From: CAZKGE01 sp964541695
GTDB taxonomy: Bacteria > Bacillota > Clostridia > Christensenellales > CAG-138
Length of the DNA stretch: 13,526 bases
Reading direction: 5' to 3'
NCBI GenBank assembly: GCA_964541695.1
Contig: CAZIRB010000063.1
Location: 1 to 13,526 of the forward strand
The notes below the pieces were generated by a model, which saw nothing but the letters and a program-made list of their open reading frames with translations, did not search any database and was not told where the DNA came from. Numbering within the stretch: position 1 is the first letter of the stretch; every line of letters begins with the position of its first letter. Position numbers and translations under genes: made by a program. Below are positions 1 to 7,006 of the stretch, one piece after another.

Positions 1-200
1 TCGTAGCCGAACACGGCGAGGTTGGCCGTGTCGGAGCCCGGCGTCATGCCGTCCGGAATCGTATTGGCCAGTCCGAACAGCCCGTCCGACGCCAGCCGGT
101 CCATCGCGGGGTGGTTGGCAAATGCAAGCGGCGTTTTGCCGCCCAGCGCCGGAACCGGCCAATCGGCCATCCCGTCGCCCAGGAACACCACAAACTTCAT
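1..200 (-). CDS. ApgM-family phosphoglycerate mutase / proposed homoserine kinase (C-terminus off the window)
   Basis: Only the first 66 residues are present; the rest lies beyond base 1. The N-terminus has the metal-binding LGDGMAD (Asp9 in GDG) of the alkaline-phosphatase superfamily, then GGKTPL and PGSDTANL, where Ser56 matches the family's phosphorylated serine. This fits the archaeal-type 2,3-bisphosphoglycerate-independent phosphoglycerate mutase family (ApgM). Some bacterial members lie next to threonine genes and have been proposed to be homoserine kinases, so the reaction is uncertain here: either 3-PG/2-PG interconversion or homoserine phosphorylation. The ATG at 198-200 overlaps the stop of the upstream methyltransferase as ATGA, which points to translational coupling. 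It is the last gene of the minus-strand operon visible here. Family assignment is firm; substrate is not. Confidence 0.88.
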   Translation of the reverse strand, partial: MKFVVFLGDGMADWPVPALGGKTPLAFANHPAMDRLASDGLFGLANTIPDGMTPGSDTANLAVFGY

Positions 201-1312
201 CCGTCCCGTTTCTCCCCAAAGTACTGATACAGCGTGCAGGGCATGCCGCCGTTGCTCAGCTTCCGCCGCTTGTCGGCGCGCCGCCCGTAAAACTTCTCAA
301 ACTCGCCGCTCGCCGCGAGAATATTGACCGACCAGTCCGAAAGCGGCGCGAACACCCGCCGCATATCGCGGTACAGCGTCTCCGTCGAGCGCCTGTCCAT
401 CAGCCGCTCGCCGTACGGCGGGTTGACGACCAGCACGCCGCCATGTTTATCCGTACTAAGCTCCGACAGCGGCCGCACGGCCCAGTTCACCATGACGCCC
501 GCCTTTTTGGCGTGCTGCTTGGACACGTCGATGCTTCGCGCGTCGATGTCGCTGCCGAGGATGTCGACCGGCGCGTTCGTGGCGGCGGAGCGTGCCTCGT
601 CGCGCGCGTCGCGCCAGGTTTCCTGCGGCACAAACGGCCACTCCTCCGCGGCGAACGCCCTAAAAAGGCCCGGCGCGCGGTTCTGCGCGATCATTGCGGC
701 CTCGATCGGCATCGTGCCGGAGCCGCACATCGGATCGATCAGCGGCCGCTCCGCTCGGTAGCGCGACAGCAGCACGATCGCCGCGCCGAGCGTCTCGGAA
801 AGCGGCGCGGACACGTTGTACGTGCGGTACCCGCGCCGGGACAGCCCCGCGCCGCAGCAGTCCAGCGCGAGCGTCGCGGTGTCGCGCAATAAGCCCACCT
901 CGACGATCACCTCGCGGCCCGTCTCGGGCAGCGCGGACACACGGTACGCGCGGGCAAGGTCGTCCACGATCGCCTTCTTGACGATGCTCTGGCAGTCCGA
1001 CACCGAAAACAGCCTGCTCTTGGCCGATTTGCCGTTGACGTGGATGCGCGCGTCGCGGCTAAGGTAATCCGTCCAGCGCACGGCCTTCGTACCTTCGTAC
1101 AGCGCCTCGAACGTTTCGGCCGGGAACGACGCGACCTCGAGCAGCAGCCGCTCGGCCGTGCGCAGCCAGACAAGCGCGCGGCACATATCCGAAAAACCGC
1201 CGGTAAAGAACACGCGCGCGTCCTCCGCCGAAACGTCCCGCATGCCGAGCGTTTTAAGCTGGAACGCGACCGTGGACTCGAGCCCGAGCTTGCACGTGGC
1301 AAAGAAGCGCAT
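197..1312 (-). CDS. THUMP-domain class I RNA methyltransferase, RlmL/YpsC type
   Basis: This 371-residue protein probably methylates guanine N2 in 23S rRNA; E. coli RlmL modifies G2445, and Firmicutes carry shorter homologues such as YpsC of about the same length. Residues about 45-155 form the THUMP RNA-binding part. The methyltransferase fold follows, with the SAM-binding motif DPMCGSGT at 193-200, an acidic GSDID at 253-257, and the catalytic NPPYGERL at 297-304, typical of amino-directed N-methylation. The start is the ATG at 1310-1312, with GGAGG seven bases upstream; the preceding gene's stop and this start overlap as TAATG. The open frame runs further upstream to 1858, but that stretch is arginine-rich shadow of the TPR gene. 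The exact target base is inferred from family only. Confidence 0.93.
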   Translation of the reverse strand: MRFFATCKLGLESTVAFQLKTLGMRDVSAEDARVFFTGGFSDMCRALVWLRTAERLLLEVASFPAETFEALYEGTKAVRWTDYLSRDARIHVNGKSAKSRLFSVSDCQSIVKKAIVDDLARAYRVSALPETGREVIVEVGLLRDTATLALDCCGAGLSRRGYRTYNVSAPLSETLGAAIVLLSRYRAERPLIDPMCGSGTMPIEAAMIAQNRAPGLFRAFAAEEWPFVPQETWRDARDEARSAATNAPVDILGSDIDARSIDVSKQHAKKAGVMVNWAVRPLSELSTDKHGGVLVVNPPYGERLMDRRSTETLYRDMRRVFAPLSDWSVNILAASGEFEKFYGRRADKRRKLSNGGMPCTLYQYFGEKRDG

Positions 1313-3024
1313 TACGCTTCCTCCGGCGGCGCGGTCAGCTTGTTGACCGCGTTGTGCAGCCGCAGCGGCGAGATGCGGTACTTTTTGCAGATCTCCTCCT
1401 CGGAAACCTCCGCGCCCGCGGCCCGGCAGCCGAGGTACTCCAGCCCGGCGGCCAGCGAGATCTCCTGCATGCGCGAGATGCGCGGCACGCGGTCGGTCCA
1501 GCGGTCCAGGTAGGCCTTCAGGATCGCGACCGCCTCGGAGACGCAGTTCTCGTTCTTGAGGCCCGCGGTGTTCATGATAAGCTGCTCGATCACGGACTCG
1601 TAGGCCGCGGGCATGCGGTCCGGGTACTCGATCATGTTGATGCGGCTCGAGATCCAGTCGCCGTTCAGATACGCCAGATACGGCTCCTTGGCGTGCATGC
1701 GCTTGAGCATGCCGAACACGACGCGCTTGGCCTCGTCGGGCTGGTCCGTGCGCAAAAGAAAGTCGCGCAGCACGCGCTCCGCCTCGCGGTCGCCATACGA
1801 GAACACGAGCGCAAGCATCGCGTTCTTGGCGCGGTTCTCGGAGAGCCCCAGCGCCCACAGGATGAGGTTTTTAAAGTGCGCATCCGTCTCCCACAGCTTC
1901 TTCTGCGCGTCGTGGCTCTCCGAAAGGTAGCGGTTGATCTGGTTCAGCCGCCGGAACGCCTCCGCAAACGGCACCTGGTACGGGATGCACCAACGCGAGG
2001 CAAGCCCCGCCTTGCGCGAATCGTTGCGCTTGCAGACGCTGAAATAATACTTGGCGACGGTGTCGTCCGGATCGATACGCAGAAGCTTTTTGTAGCATTC
2101 CAGCGCGCCGTCCGCGTCGTTCTGCATAAAGCGGCAGTAGCCGAGCTTGTGCAGCACGTTCTCGTCGTACGGCATCGCGCGCAGAAGCTCCGTCAGCGTC
2201 TTGAGCGCGTCGGAATAGAGCTTAAACTCGAGCTGCAGCACGGCCAGGTTATGCAGCACGTCCGGTGCGGACGCGTCCGGCAACTGCTGGATCGTCCTGA
2301 GCACGGTGAGCGCGCGCTCGCTGTCGCCGATGCTGTTGAGAAACAGCGCCGAATTGCACAGCGCCTGCGCGTTGTTGCCGTCGGACTCGAGCACGCGGTT
2401 GACGAGCGCGATCGCCTTCTTGCGCTCGCCGTTGCAGTAATAGGCCAGCGAAAGCTGGTTCTTCGCCTTCGTGGCCGCGGGATAGCGCTTGACGTGGTCC
2501 TCGAGGATGTCGATCGCGCCCTGGATGTCCATCGAGTCCATCAGATGCCGTGCCTCGATCACGGCCGCGTCGGTGTCGTAGTCCTCGTCCGTGTACAGGC
2601 CGGTCGACTCCGCCATGGCGTCGTCGTCGTCGATGAAGTCGAGAAACTCCTCGGCCTCGAGCGCGTAGTAGCCGTCCGGCTCCTCGTCGAGATAGCGCTC
2701 GAGGTTCTCGGCCGCGTACTCGAACTCGTGCATGCCGAAATAGTTACACGCGATGCCGAAGTACGTCTCCGGCACCGGCTCGCCCATCGACAGCTGCACC
2801 ATCAGGATGCGGTTGCTCTCCTCGAAGCGCTGCATCTGGCTCAATATCTCCGCCACCGCAAGGCAGGTTTCGGGGTCGAGCGGATTGTCCAGGTACGCGC
2901 GCCGGTACTGGTACAGCGCGCTGACCAGGTCGTTTCTGCCCATCTCCTTGGCGCCGCGCTTTAAATAAAACGCGGCCTCCTGCCGGAACGGTATGATCTT
3001 CCCTTTTTCGCGTTTCTTCTCCAT
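1312..3024 (-). CDS. Tetratricopeptide-repeat protein with a C-terminal helix-turn-helix-like tail
   Basis: This 570-residue protein has no signal peptide or membrane segment and should be cytosolic. TPR-like helical pairs are visible from about residue 25 to 130 and again from about 155 to 340. A very acidic linker at about 120-150 (FIDDDDAMAE, TDEDYDTD) separates them. The middle (about 340-500) is helical without an obvious catalytic motif. The last 48 residues (523-570), with AGLEYLGCR, EEEICKKYRIS and LRLHNAVNKL, look like a TFIIB/cyclin-type or HTH module. The role is unknown; TPR proteins are usually scaffolds. The ATG at 3022-3024 lies 3 nt after the hslO stop, with AAAGG six bases upstream, so it is in the operon. 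The opposite strand is open for 536 codons, an artefact of GC-rich codon bias. Confidence 0.9.
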   Translation of the reverse strand: MEKKREKGKIIPFRQEAAFYLKRGAKEMGRNDLVSALYQYRRAYLDNPLDPETCLAVAEILSQMQRFEESNRILMVQLSMGEPVPETYFGIACNYFGMHEFEYAAENLERYLDEEPDGYYALEAEEFLDFIDDDDAMAESTGLYTDEDYDTDAAVIEARHLMDSMDIQGAIDILEDHVKRYPAATKAKNQLSLAYYCNGERKKAIALVNRVLESDGNNAQALCNSALFLNSIGDSERALTVLRTIQQLPDASAPDVLHNLAVLQLEFKLYSDALKTLTELLRAMPYDENVLHKLGYCRFMQNDADGALECYKKLLRIDPDDTVAKYYFSVCKRNDSRKAGLASRWCIPYQVPFAEAFRRLNQINRYLSESHDAQKKLWETDAHFKNLILWALGLSENRAKNAMLALVFSYGDREAERVLRDFLLRTDQPDEAKRVVFGMLKRMHAKEPYLAYLNGDWISSRINMIEYPDRMPAAYESVIEQLIMNTAGLKNENCVSEAVAILKAYLDRWTDRVPRISRMQEISLAAGLEYLGCRAAGAEVSEEEICKKYRISPLRLHNAVNKLTAPPEEA

Positions 3025-3027
3025 GCG

Positions 3028-3924
3028 TTACCTTTCCGAATCCTGGACCAGCCGCAAAAGCTCCTCCGCGGTGAACCGGTAGACCGCGTTGCAGAAATGA
3101 CAGGTCACCTCCGCGCCGCCGTCCTCGCGGACCATGTCGTCGATTTCCTCGCGCCCCGTCGCGATCAGCGCCTGTTCGATGCGCCCCCGCGAGCAGTCGC
3201 AGCGGTAGACGGGCGTAAACGAGCCGGCGAATTGCACGTCCAGTGTGCCGAGCGCGGCCTTGACGGCCTCCTCGAGATTAGAGCCATCGCCCAGGCGCTT
3301 CGTTAGCTCGCCGATCTGCCCCGCGCGCGACTGCATCGATTCGATCACGCCGTCCGGGCAGTCCGGCAGCGGCTGCGCGAGAAGCCCGCCCGCCGACAGC
3401 ACGCGGCCGGTGCCGGCTTCGAGCCGCACGCCGAGGTACAGAAGCGACGGCTGCTGGCAAGAGGCCGCGTAGTAGTTGGCAAAGTCCTCCGCAATCTCGC
3501 CGGAGACGAGGTTGCACGTGCCCACGTACGGCTCGCGCATGGACATGTCGCGCACGACCGTCAGCTTGCCCTTTGTGCCGACAAGGCCCGCGACGTCCAA
3601 CTTGCCCTGCTTTGTGGGCGGCAGCTCGATCTGCCCGTTTACGATATAGCCCTTGACCGCACAGTCCGCGCTGCCGGTGCAGACCATACTGCCGCCGGGG
3701 CCGTCCCCCCTAATGATCGTGGACACGCGCTCCGATTCGTGCTTGAGCTCCGACGCCATCATGGCGGTCATGAGCAATTGCCGCCCGAGCGCCGCGGTCG
3801 CAACGCGCGAGAGCGCGTGGACGCGCTGCGCCTCCGCGACAAGCCCCGCGCCCGAGACCGCCACGACGCGCACATTGCCTTCGGCCGCGAGCGCGCGCAG
3901 CAGACTGTCCCTTCTATCTTCCAT
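3028..3924 (-). CDS. hslO: Hsp33 redox-regulated holdase chaperone
   Basis: This is a 298-residue cytosolic chaperone that is activated by oxidation and unfolding and holds aggregating proteins under oxidative stress. The C-terminal zinc-binding redox switch is intact: Cys242-x-Cys244 (YRCDCS) and Cys275-x2-Cys278 (TCHFCN). The N-terminal body shows the family's VKGYIVNGQ segment, the GTKGKLTVV turn, and EDFANYYAAS. Length is normal for the family. I chose the ATG at 3922-3924 (MEDRRDSLLRAL). It overlaps the end of the upstream methyltransferase by 11 nt, with AAGGAG about 14 nt away, a long spacing, so coupling is likely. A TTG nine codons earlier is possible but has no better ribosome site. 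The next gene follows after 3 nt. Confidence 0.96.
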   Translation of the reverse strand: MEDRRDSLLRALAAEGNVRVVAVSGAGLVAEAQRVHALSRVATAALGRQLLMTAMMASELKHESERVSTIIRGDGPGGSMVCTGSADCAVKGYIVNGQIELPPTKQGKLDVAGLVGTKGKLTVVRDMSMREPYVGTCNLVSGEIAEDFANYYAASCQQPSLLYLGVRLEAGTGRVLSAGGLLAQPLPDCPDGVIESMQSRAGQIGELTKRLGDGSNLEEAVKAALGTLDVQFAGSFTPVYRCDCSRGRIEQALIATGREEIDDMVREDGGAEVTCHFCNAVYRFTAEELLRLVQDSER

Positions 3925-4433
3925 CGGTCGATTCCGTTCTCCTTGCGACAAATTGGATGCGCTCCGCGTTTTGCCGCGGCGCGCGCTCCGTAAACGACTC
4001 GTACGCGGCCAGCAGCGTAAAGCCGCACGTTTTCAGCGCGGACGCGATCTCGCGCCGCGTGTGCGCGCGCTGCACGTGCGTCTCGGTAAAGCGCGTATAG
4101 GCGCTCCCCTCGCGCACAAAGAAGCTTAAGCGCATCTCGAGCAGCCGCGACTCGGGATCGAAGNNNNNNNNNNNNNNNNNNNNNNNNNNNNNNNNNNNNN
4201 NNNNNNNNNNNNNNNNNNNNNNNNNNNNNNNNNNNNNNNNNNNNNNNNNNNNNNNNNNNNNNNAGCGCGGCAAGCCGCAGCGTGATCTCGCCCGTGCCGC
4301 ACGCGCACTCGAGCACGGACGCGCCCGCGCAGGCACCAAATCCGCGCAGCAACCGGTCGAGATAGTCTGCCCAGCCGTCGTAATCGACGCCGCGCATGAG
4401 CGCGTCATAGACGAGGCTGAACCGTTCGTACAA
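3914..4433 (-). CDS. YqeM-like SAM-dependent methyltransferase, interrupted by an assembly gap
   Basis: The gene is split by 100 N at 4164-4263. The N-terminal 56 residues read MYERFSLVYDALM, then ECACGTGEITLRLA, a SAM-binding motif I with ECACGTG where DLGCGTG is common. The C-terminal 82 residues contain LSFFVREG, RFTETHVQRAH and ERAPRQNAERIQFVARR. Both halves match the plan of B. subtilis YqeM (about 247 residues as I recall it), a class I methyltransferase of unknown substrate. The halves lie in different frames across the N run. Sequenced coding bases total 420, so the true missing length must be a multiple of three; family length suggests about 330 bases. This is an assembly gap rather than a pseudogene. 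The start is a TTG at 4431-4433, the first in-frame start, just behind GGGGAAAAGGG. It is the first gene of the operon that continues into hslO. Confidence 0.85.
4164..4263. other. Scaffold gap of exactly 100 N
   Basis: The run of N is exactly 100 bases, the usual placeholder for a gap of unknown size. The flanking methyltransferase frames do not match over 100 bases, which shows that the real length differs. Everything inside is unknown. Confidence 0.98.
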
Positions 4434-4468
4434 AGCCCTTTTCCCCGCCCTTCCGCTTCAATCGCTCT

Positions 4469-4497
4469 ATTGTACAACAGTTTCCAGTTTGGCGCAA
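4469..4497 (-). promoter_or_regulatory. Housekeeping promoter for the methyltransferase-hslO-TPR-rlmL operon
   Basis: On the minus strand, TTGCGC (4492-4497) is followed after exactly 17 bases by TACAAT (4469-4474), a near-consensus vegetative promoter. Transcription should start near 4462, leaving a leader of about 30 bases before the TTG start. It is the only good promoter seen upstream of this five-gene run. Confidence 0.75.
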
Positions 4498-4524
4498 ATC
4501 TTTCGTTTACCGGGTAGCGCCAAA

Positions 4525-4553
4525 TTGACAAACGTACGGTCAACATGTACAAT
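4525..4553 (+). promoter_or_regulatory. Housekeeping promoter for asd-dapA
   Basis: TTGACA (4525-4530), a perfect -35, is followed after exactly 17 bases by TACAAT (4548-4553). The start point should be near 4560, about 40 bases before the asd start. A leader that short leaves no room for a lysine riboswitch. A 5-bp inverted repeat, TTGAC-N9-GTCAA (4525-4543), covers the -35 and part of the spacer and could be an operator. Confidence 0.85.
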
Positions 4554-4599
4554 AAATCAGATAATCGCATAAAAATTCAGCAAACAAGGAGTGAGAAAC

Positions 4600-5607
4600 G
4601 TGAAGCAGTATCGTATCGCGGTGGTCGGCGCGACCGGTATGGTCGGCCGCAAATTCCTGCAGGTGCTCGAGGAGCGCAAGCTCCCCGTCAGCGAGTATGT
4701 GTTGTTCGCCTCGGCGCGCAGCGCAGGGAAAACGCTGACGTTCATGGGCCGGGAATACACGGTGAACGAACTGACTACCACCGCTTTCACCGACCTTAAT
4801 ATCGACATAGCCCTATTCTCCGCGGGCGGCGACACAAGCCGCGAGTTTGCGCCCATCGTCGCCGCAAGCGGCGCGGTCGTGATCGACAACTCGAGCTCGT
4901 GGCGCATGGACCCCGACGTGCCGCTCGTGGTGCCCGAGGTCAACCCGGATGCCATCCCGCTCTACAGGAACAAGGGCATTATCGCCAACCCGAACTGCTC
5001 GACAATACAGGCGGTCGTGGCATTGAAGCCCCTCGCCGACGCATACGGCTTAAAGCGCGTGGTCTACTCCACCTACCAGGCCGTGTCCGGCGCGGGCCAG
5101 AAGGGTTACCAGGACCTTGTCGACGGCCTGGCCGGCAAGCCGCCGCAGAAGTTTCCGCACGATATCGCGGGCAACTGCCTGCCGCACATCGACTCGTTCC
5201 TCGACAACGGCTACACCAAAGAGGAGATGAAGATGGTCAACGAGACGCGCAAGATCCTCTCGCTGCCGGATTTGCCCGTCACCGCGACGACCGTGCGCGT
5301 GCCGGTCTTCCACGGCCACAGCGAGAGCATCAACATAGAGCTCCTTCGTCCGTTCGACATCGCCGAGCTGCGCGCCGTGCTCGAAAAGGCGCCCGGCCTC
5401 GTCGTCGTGGACGACGTAAAGAACAACAAATACCCGCTCGCGCGCGACGCCGAGGACACCGACCCAGTCTACGTCGGCCGCATCCGCCGCGACTTCTCCG
5501 TCGAAAACGGCGTCAATCTCTGGTGCGTCGCGGACAATATCAGAAAGGGCGCGGCGACGAACGCCGTGCAGATCGCCGAAGAACTGATCCGACAGTGGGA
5601 GGCTTGA
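4600..5607 (+). CDS. asd: Aspartate-semialdehyde dehydrogenase
   Basis: This 335-residue enzyme reduces aspartyl phosphate to aspartate semialdehyde with NADPH, the branch point to lysine/diaminopimelate, threonine and methionine. The NADP loop is GATGMVG at 10-16. The catalytic cysteine is Cys133 in NPNCST. Gln160 (YQAVSGAG), Arg233 and His240 (RVPVFHGHS) are the other active-site positions known from bacterial enzymes. All are intact and the length is typical. I chose GTG at 4600-4602 because AAGGAG (4586-4591) lies eight bases upstream. The GTG at 4591 is inside that ribosome site, so it is unlikely to be the start. dapA follows with its ATG 5 nt after the stop, in the same operon. A strong housekeeping promoter precedes the gene. 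Confidence 0.97.
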   Translation: MKQYRIAVVGATGMVGRKFLQVLEERKLPVSEYVLFASARSAGKTLTFMGREYTVNELTTTAFTDLNIDIALFSAGGDTSREFAPIVAASGAVVIDNSSSWRMDPDVPLVVPEVNPDAIPLYRNKGIIANPNCSTIQAVVALKPLADAYGLKRVVYSTYQAVSGAGQKGYQDLVDGLAGKPPQKFPHDIAGNCLPHIDSFLDNGYTKEEMKMVNETRKILSLPDLPVTATTVRVPVFHGHSESINIELLRPFDIAELRAVLEKAPGLVVVDDVKNNKYPLARDAEDTDPVYVGRIRRDFSVENGVNLWCVADNIRKGAATNAVQIAEELIRQWEA

Positions 5608-5612
5608 GAAAG

Positions 5613-6488
5613 ATGCCAGTGTTCCGGGGCTGCGGCGTTTCCATCATAACGCCATTCCATCGGGGCGCGGTGGACTTCACCGCGTTCACGCGGCTGATCG
5701 AGCTGCAGATTGCCAGCAGCACGGACGCCATCATCGTGTGCGATTCCGCGGGCGAGCCCGAGACCATGAGCGTCGACGAGAAGCTCTCGATCATTCAGTT
5801 CGTCGTGGAGCGCGTCAACGGCCGCGTCCCCGTGATCGCCGGCACCGGCGGCAACAACACGCAGTCCGTCATCGAGGACAGCAAGGCCGCCGAGGCCATC
5901 GGCGTCGACGCGCTGCTCGTCGTGTCTCCGTACTACAACAAGACCTCGCAGTACGGCGTGGTCGCGCACTTCTACGCCGTCGCGGACAGCGTGGGGCTGC
6001 CGATCCTCGTCTACAACGTGCCGGACCGCACGGGATTAAACGTCGCGCCCGAGACGATGAACGAGCTGATGAAGCACGAGAACATCGTCGGCATCAAGGA
6101 ATCGAGCGGCAACATCGCGCAGATCGTCAACCTCGCCGCGCTCTGCCCCGACTGCGACATCTACGCGGGCAACGACGACCATGTCGTGCCCGTGCTGAGC
6201 ATCGGCGGCAAGGGCGCGATCTCGACGATCGCCAACATCATGCCCGAGACCATGCACGCCATGTGCGAGGCGTTCTTTAACGGCAAGCTCGACCTCGCGC
6301 GCGAATTCCAGATGCAGATGATCCCGCTGTGCCGCGCGGCGTTCTGCGAGGCAAACCCGATCCCGATCAAGACCATGATGGGCCTGATGAAGCTCTGCGA
6401 CCCGGACGTAAGGCTGCCGCTCGTGCCGCTCGCCGGTTCGAACATGCAGCTTGTGCGCGACACGCTCAAGGCGTATCAGCTGATTTAA
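5613..6488 (+). CDS. dapA: 4-hydroxy-tetrahydrodipicolinate synthase (dihydrodipicolinate synthase family)
   Basis: This 291-residue TIM-barrel enzyme condenses aspartate semialdehyde with pyruvate, the first committed step to diaminopimelate, lysine and spore dipicolinate. The Schiff-base lysine is Lys162 (GIKESSGN). Tyr108 (SPYYNK), Tyr134 and Arg139 (YNVPDRTG) match E. coli Tyr107, Tyr133 and Arg138 with a constant offset of one. At that offset the family's GTTGE motif is replaced by DSAGE (44-48): the catalytic Thr44 is Ser45 here and the next Thr is Ala46. Ser keeps a hydroxyl, so activity is plausible. Other aldolases of the same superfamily remain possible, but operon partnership with asd favours DapA. 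The ATG at 5613 has GGGAGG (5597-5602) ten bases upstream, inside the end of asd. No convincing terminator follows. Confidence 0.9.
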   Translation: MPVFRGCGVSIITPFHRGAVDFTAFTRLIELQIASSTDAIIVCDSAGEPETMSVDEKLSIIQFVVERVNGRVPVIAGTGGNNTQSVIEDSKAAEAIGVDALLVVSPYYNKTSQYGVVAHFYAVADSVGLPILVYNVPDRTGLNVAPETMNELMKHENIVGIKESSGNIAQIVNLAALCPDCDIYAGNDDHVVPVLSIGGKGAISTIANIMPETMHAMCEAFFNGKLDLAREFQMQMIPLCRAAFCEANPIPIKTMMGLMKLCDPDVRLPLVPLAGSNMQLVRDTLKAYQLI

Positions 6489-6574
6489 CTCCTCACGCCA
6501 GGAAACCAACCCGACGTACCGACACGACAAATCACTGAGCCGGCCGACCCTATCGTTTTTTAGAGGGCTCAACC

Positions 6575-7006
6575 ATGAAGCAGCAGATCCTGTCCGAAAT
6601 TAAGGAGGGCTTTGCGGCGCTGGGCGTGCAGGCCCGATACGGAACCGCGGCGGACGTGGCCGTAAACATTGAATTGCTGGACGCAAAATGGAGTGCGGGA
6701 AGCAAAAAGATCGCATATACCGCGTCGATCCTTTTAAACGAACACGAACGCACCGTTTATATGTATGAAAAAACAACTGAAACGGGGGGCGGGCTTTCCT
6801 TTGGCTCTGCCGGCGGATCGTCGTTTCAAAGCGGAAGCGCGCTGTTTCGCAAAGTAAAGAGCGTCCAGTACGGCCCCGACGGGAAGAGCTATGAATACAC
6901 GTTCGATTTGGGCGCGATCCCCAAGATCGTCAAGGAGGCCGCAAAGCGCGGCGGCTGGAAGTTTAAAACGGTGCTGAACCGGAATAAGGCCATGTTTCCG
7001 GTTTAA
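6575..7006 (+). CDS. Conserved-looking hypothetical protein of 143 residues
   Basis: I do not recognise a named family. The protein starts MKQQILSEIKEGFAALG, suggesting an N-terminal helix. A mixed strand region follows with WSAGSKKIAYTASILLNEHE. A glycine/serine-rich loop (GGGLSFGSAGGSS, about 70-83) leads to KVKSVQYGPDGKSYEYTFDLGAIPK and a basic C-terminal helix. There is no signal peptide, membrane segment or cysteine, so it should be a small soluble cytosolic protein. The ATG at 6575 has AGAGGG seven bases upstream. By hand count its GC is about 54%, against roughly 63% in adjacent dapA, with more AAA and TTT codons. This may reflect transfer or weak expression. It lies 86 bases after dapA with no clear promoter of its own. 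Its TAA overlaps the stop of the convergent spoIIP-family gene. Reality as a gene is likely; function unknown. Confidence 0.78.
   Translation: MKQQILSEIKEGFAALGVQARYGTAADVAVNIELLDAKWSAGSKKIAYTASILLNEHERTVYMYEKTTETGGGLSFGSAGGSSFQSGSALFRKVKSVQYGPDGKSYEYTFDLGAIPKIVKEAAKRGGWKFKTVLNRNKAMFPV
6977..7003. terminator. Possible bidirectional hairpin at the convergent gene ends
   Basis: AACCGGAA (6977-6984) and TTCCGGTT (6996-7003) form a perfect 8-bp stem, extended by a G-U and a U-A pair, with an 11-base loop. It sits at the shared end of the hypothetical gene and the spoIIP-family gene and overlaps their stop codons. The U-run after the stem is short on the plus strand and absent directly after it on the minus strand, so termination would be weak; it may instead protect mRNA 3' ends. 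Confidence 0.45.

Noticed and set aside
887..900. 14-base sequence CGCAATAAGCCCAC repeated near 12961
   Set aside because: Both copies encode VGLLR in unrelated genes on the minus strand; a chance match from codon choice, with no flanking similarity.
1354..2964. 536-codon open frame on the plus strand opposite the TPR gene
   Set aside because: Its product is rich in Arg, Val, His and Leu with no domain, and it mirrors the codon pattern of the real minus-strand gene. It is a GC-bias shadow.
4554..4599. Possible lysine riboswitch before asd
   Set aside because: The leader from the strong promoter is only about 40 bases with no stem-loop; a lysine riboswitch needs well over 150 bases.
6536..6571. 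TGAGCC/GGCTCA stem and T-run before the hypothetical gene, as dapA terminator or ribosome-site lock
   Set aside because: Only 6 bp with a 24-base loop, and the T-run lies in the loop rather than after the stem. Not a convincing terminator or regulator.
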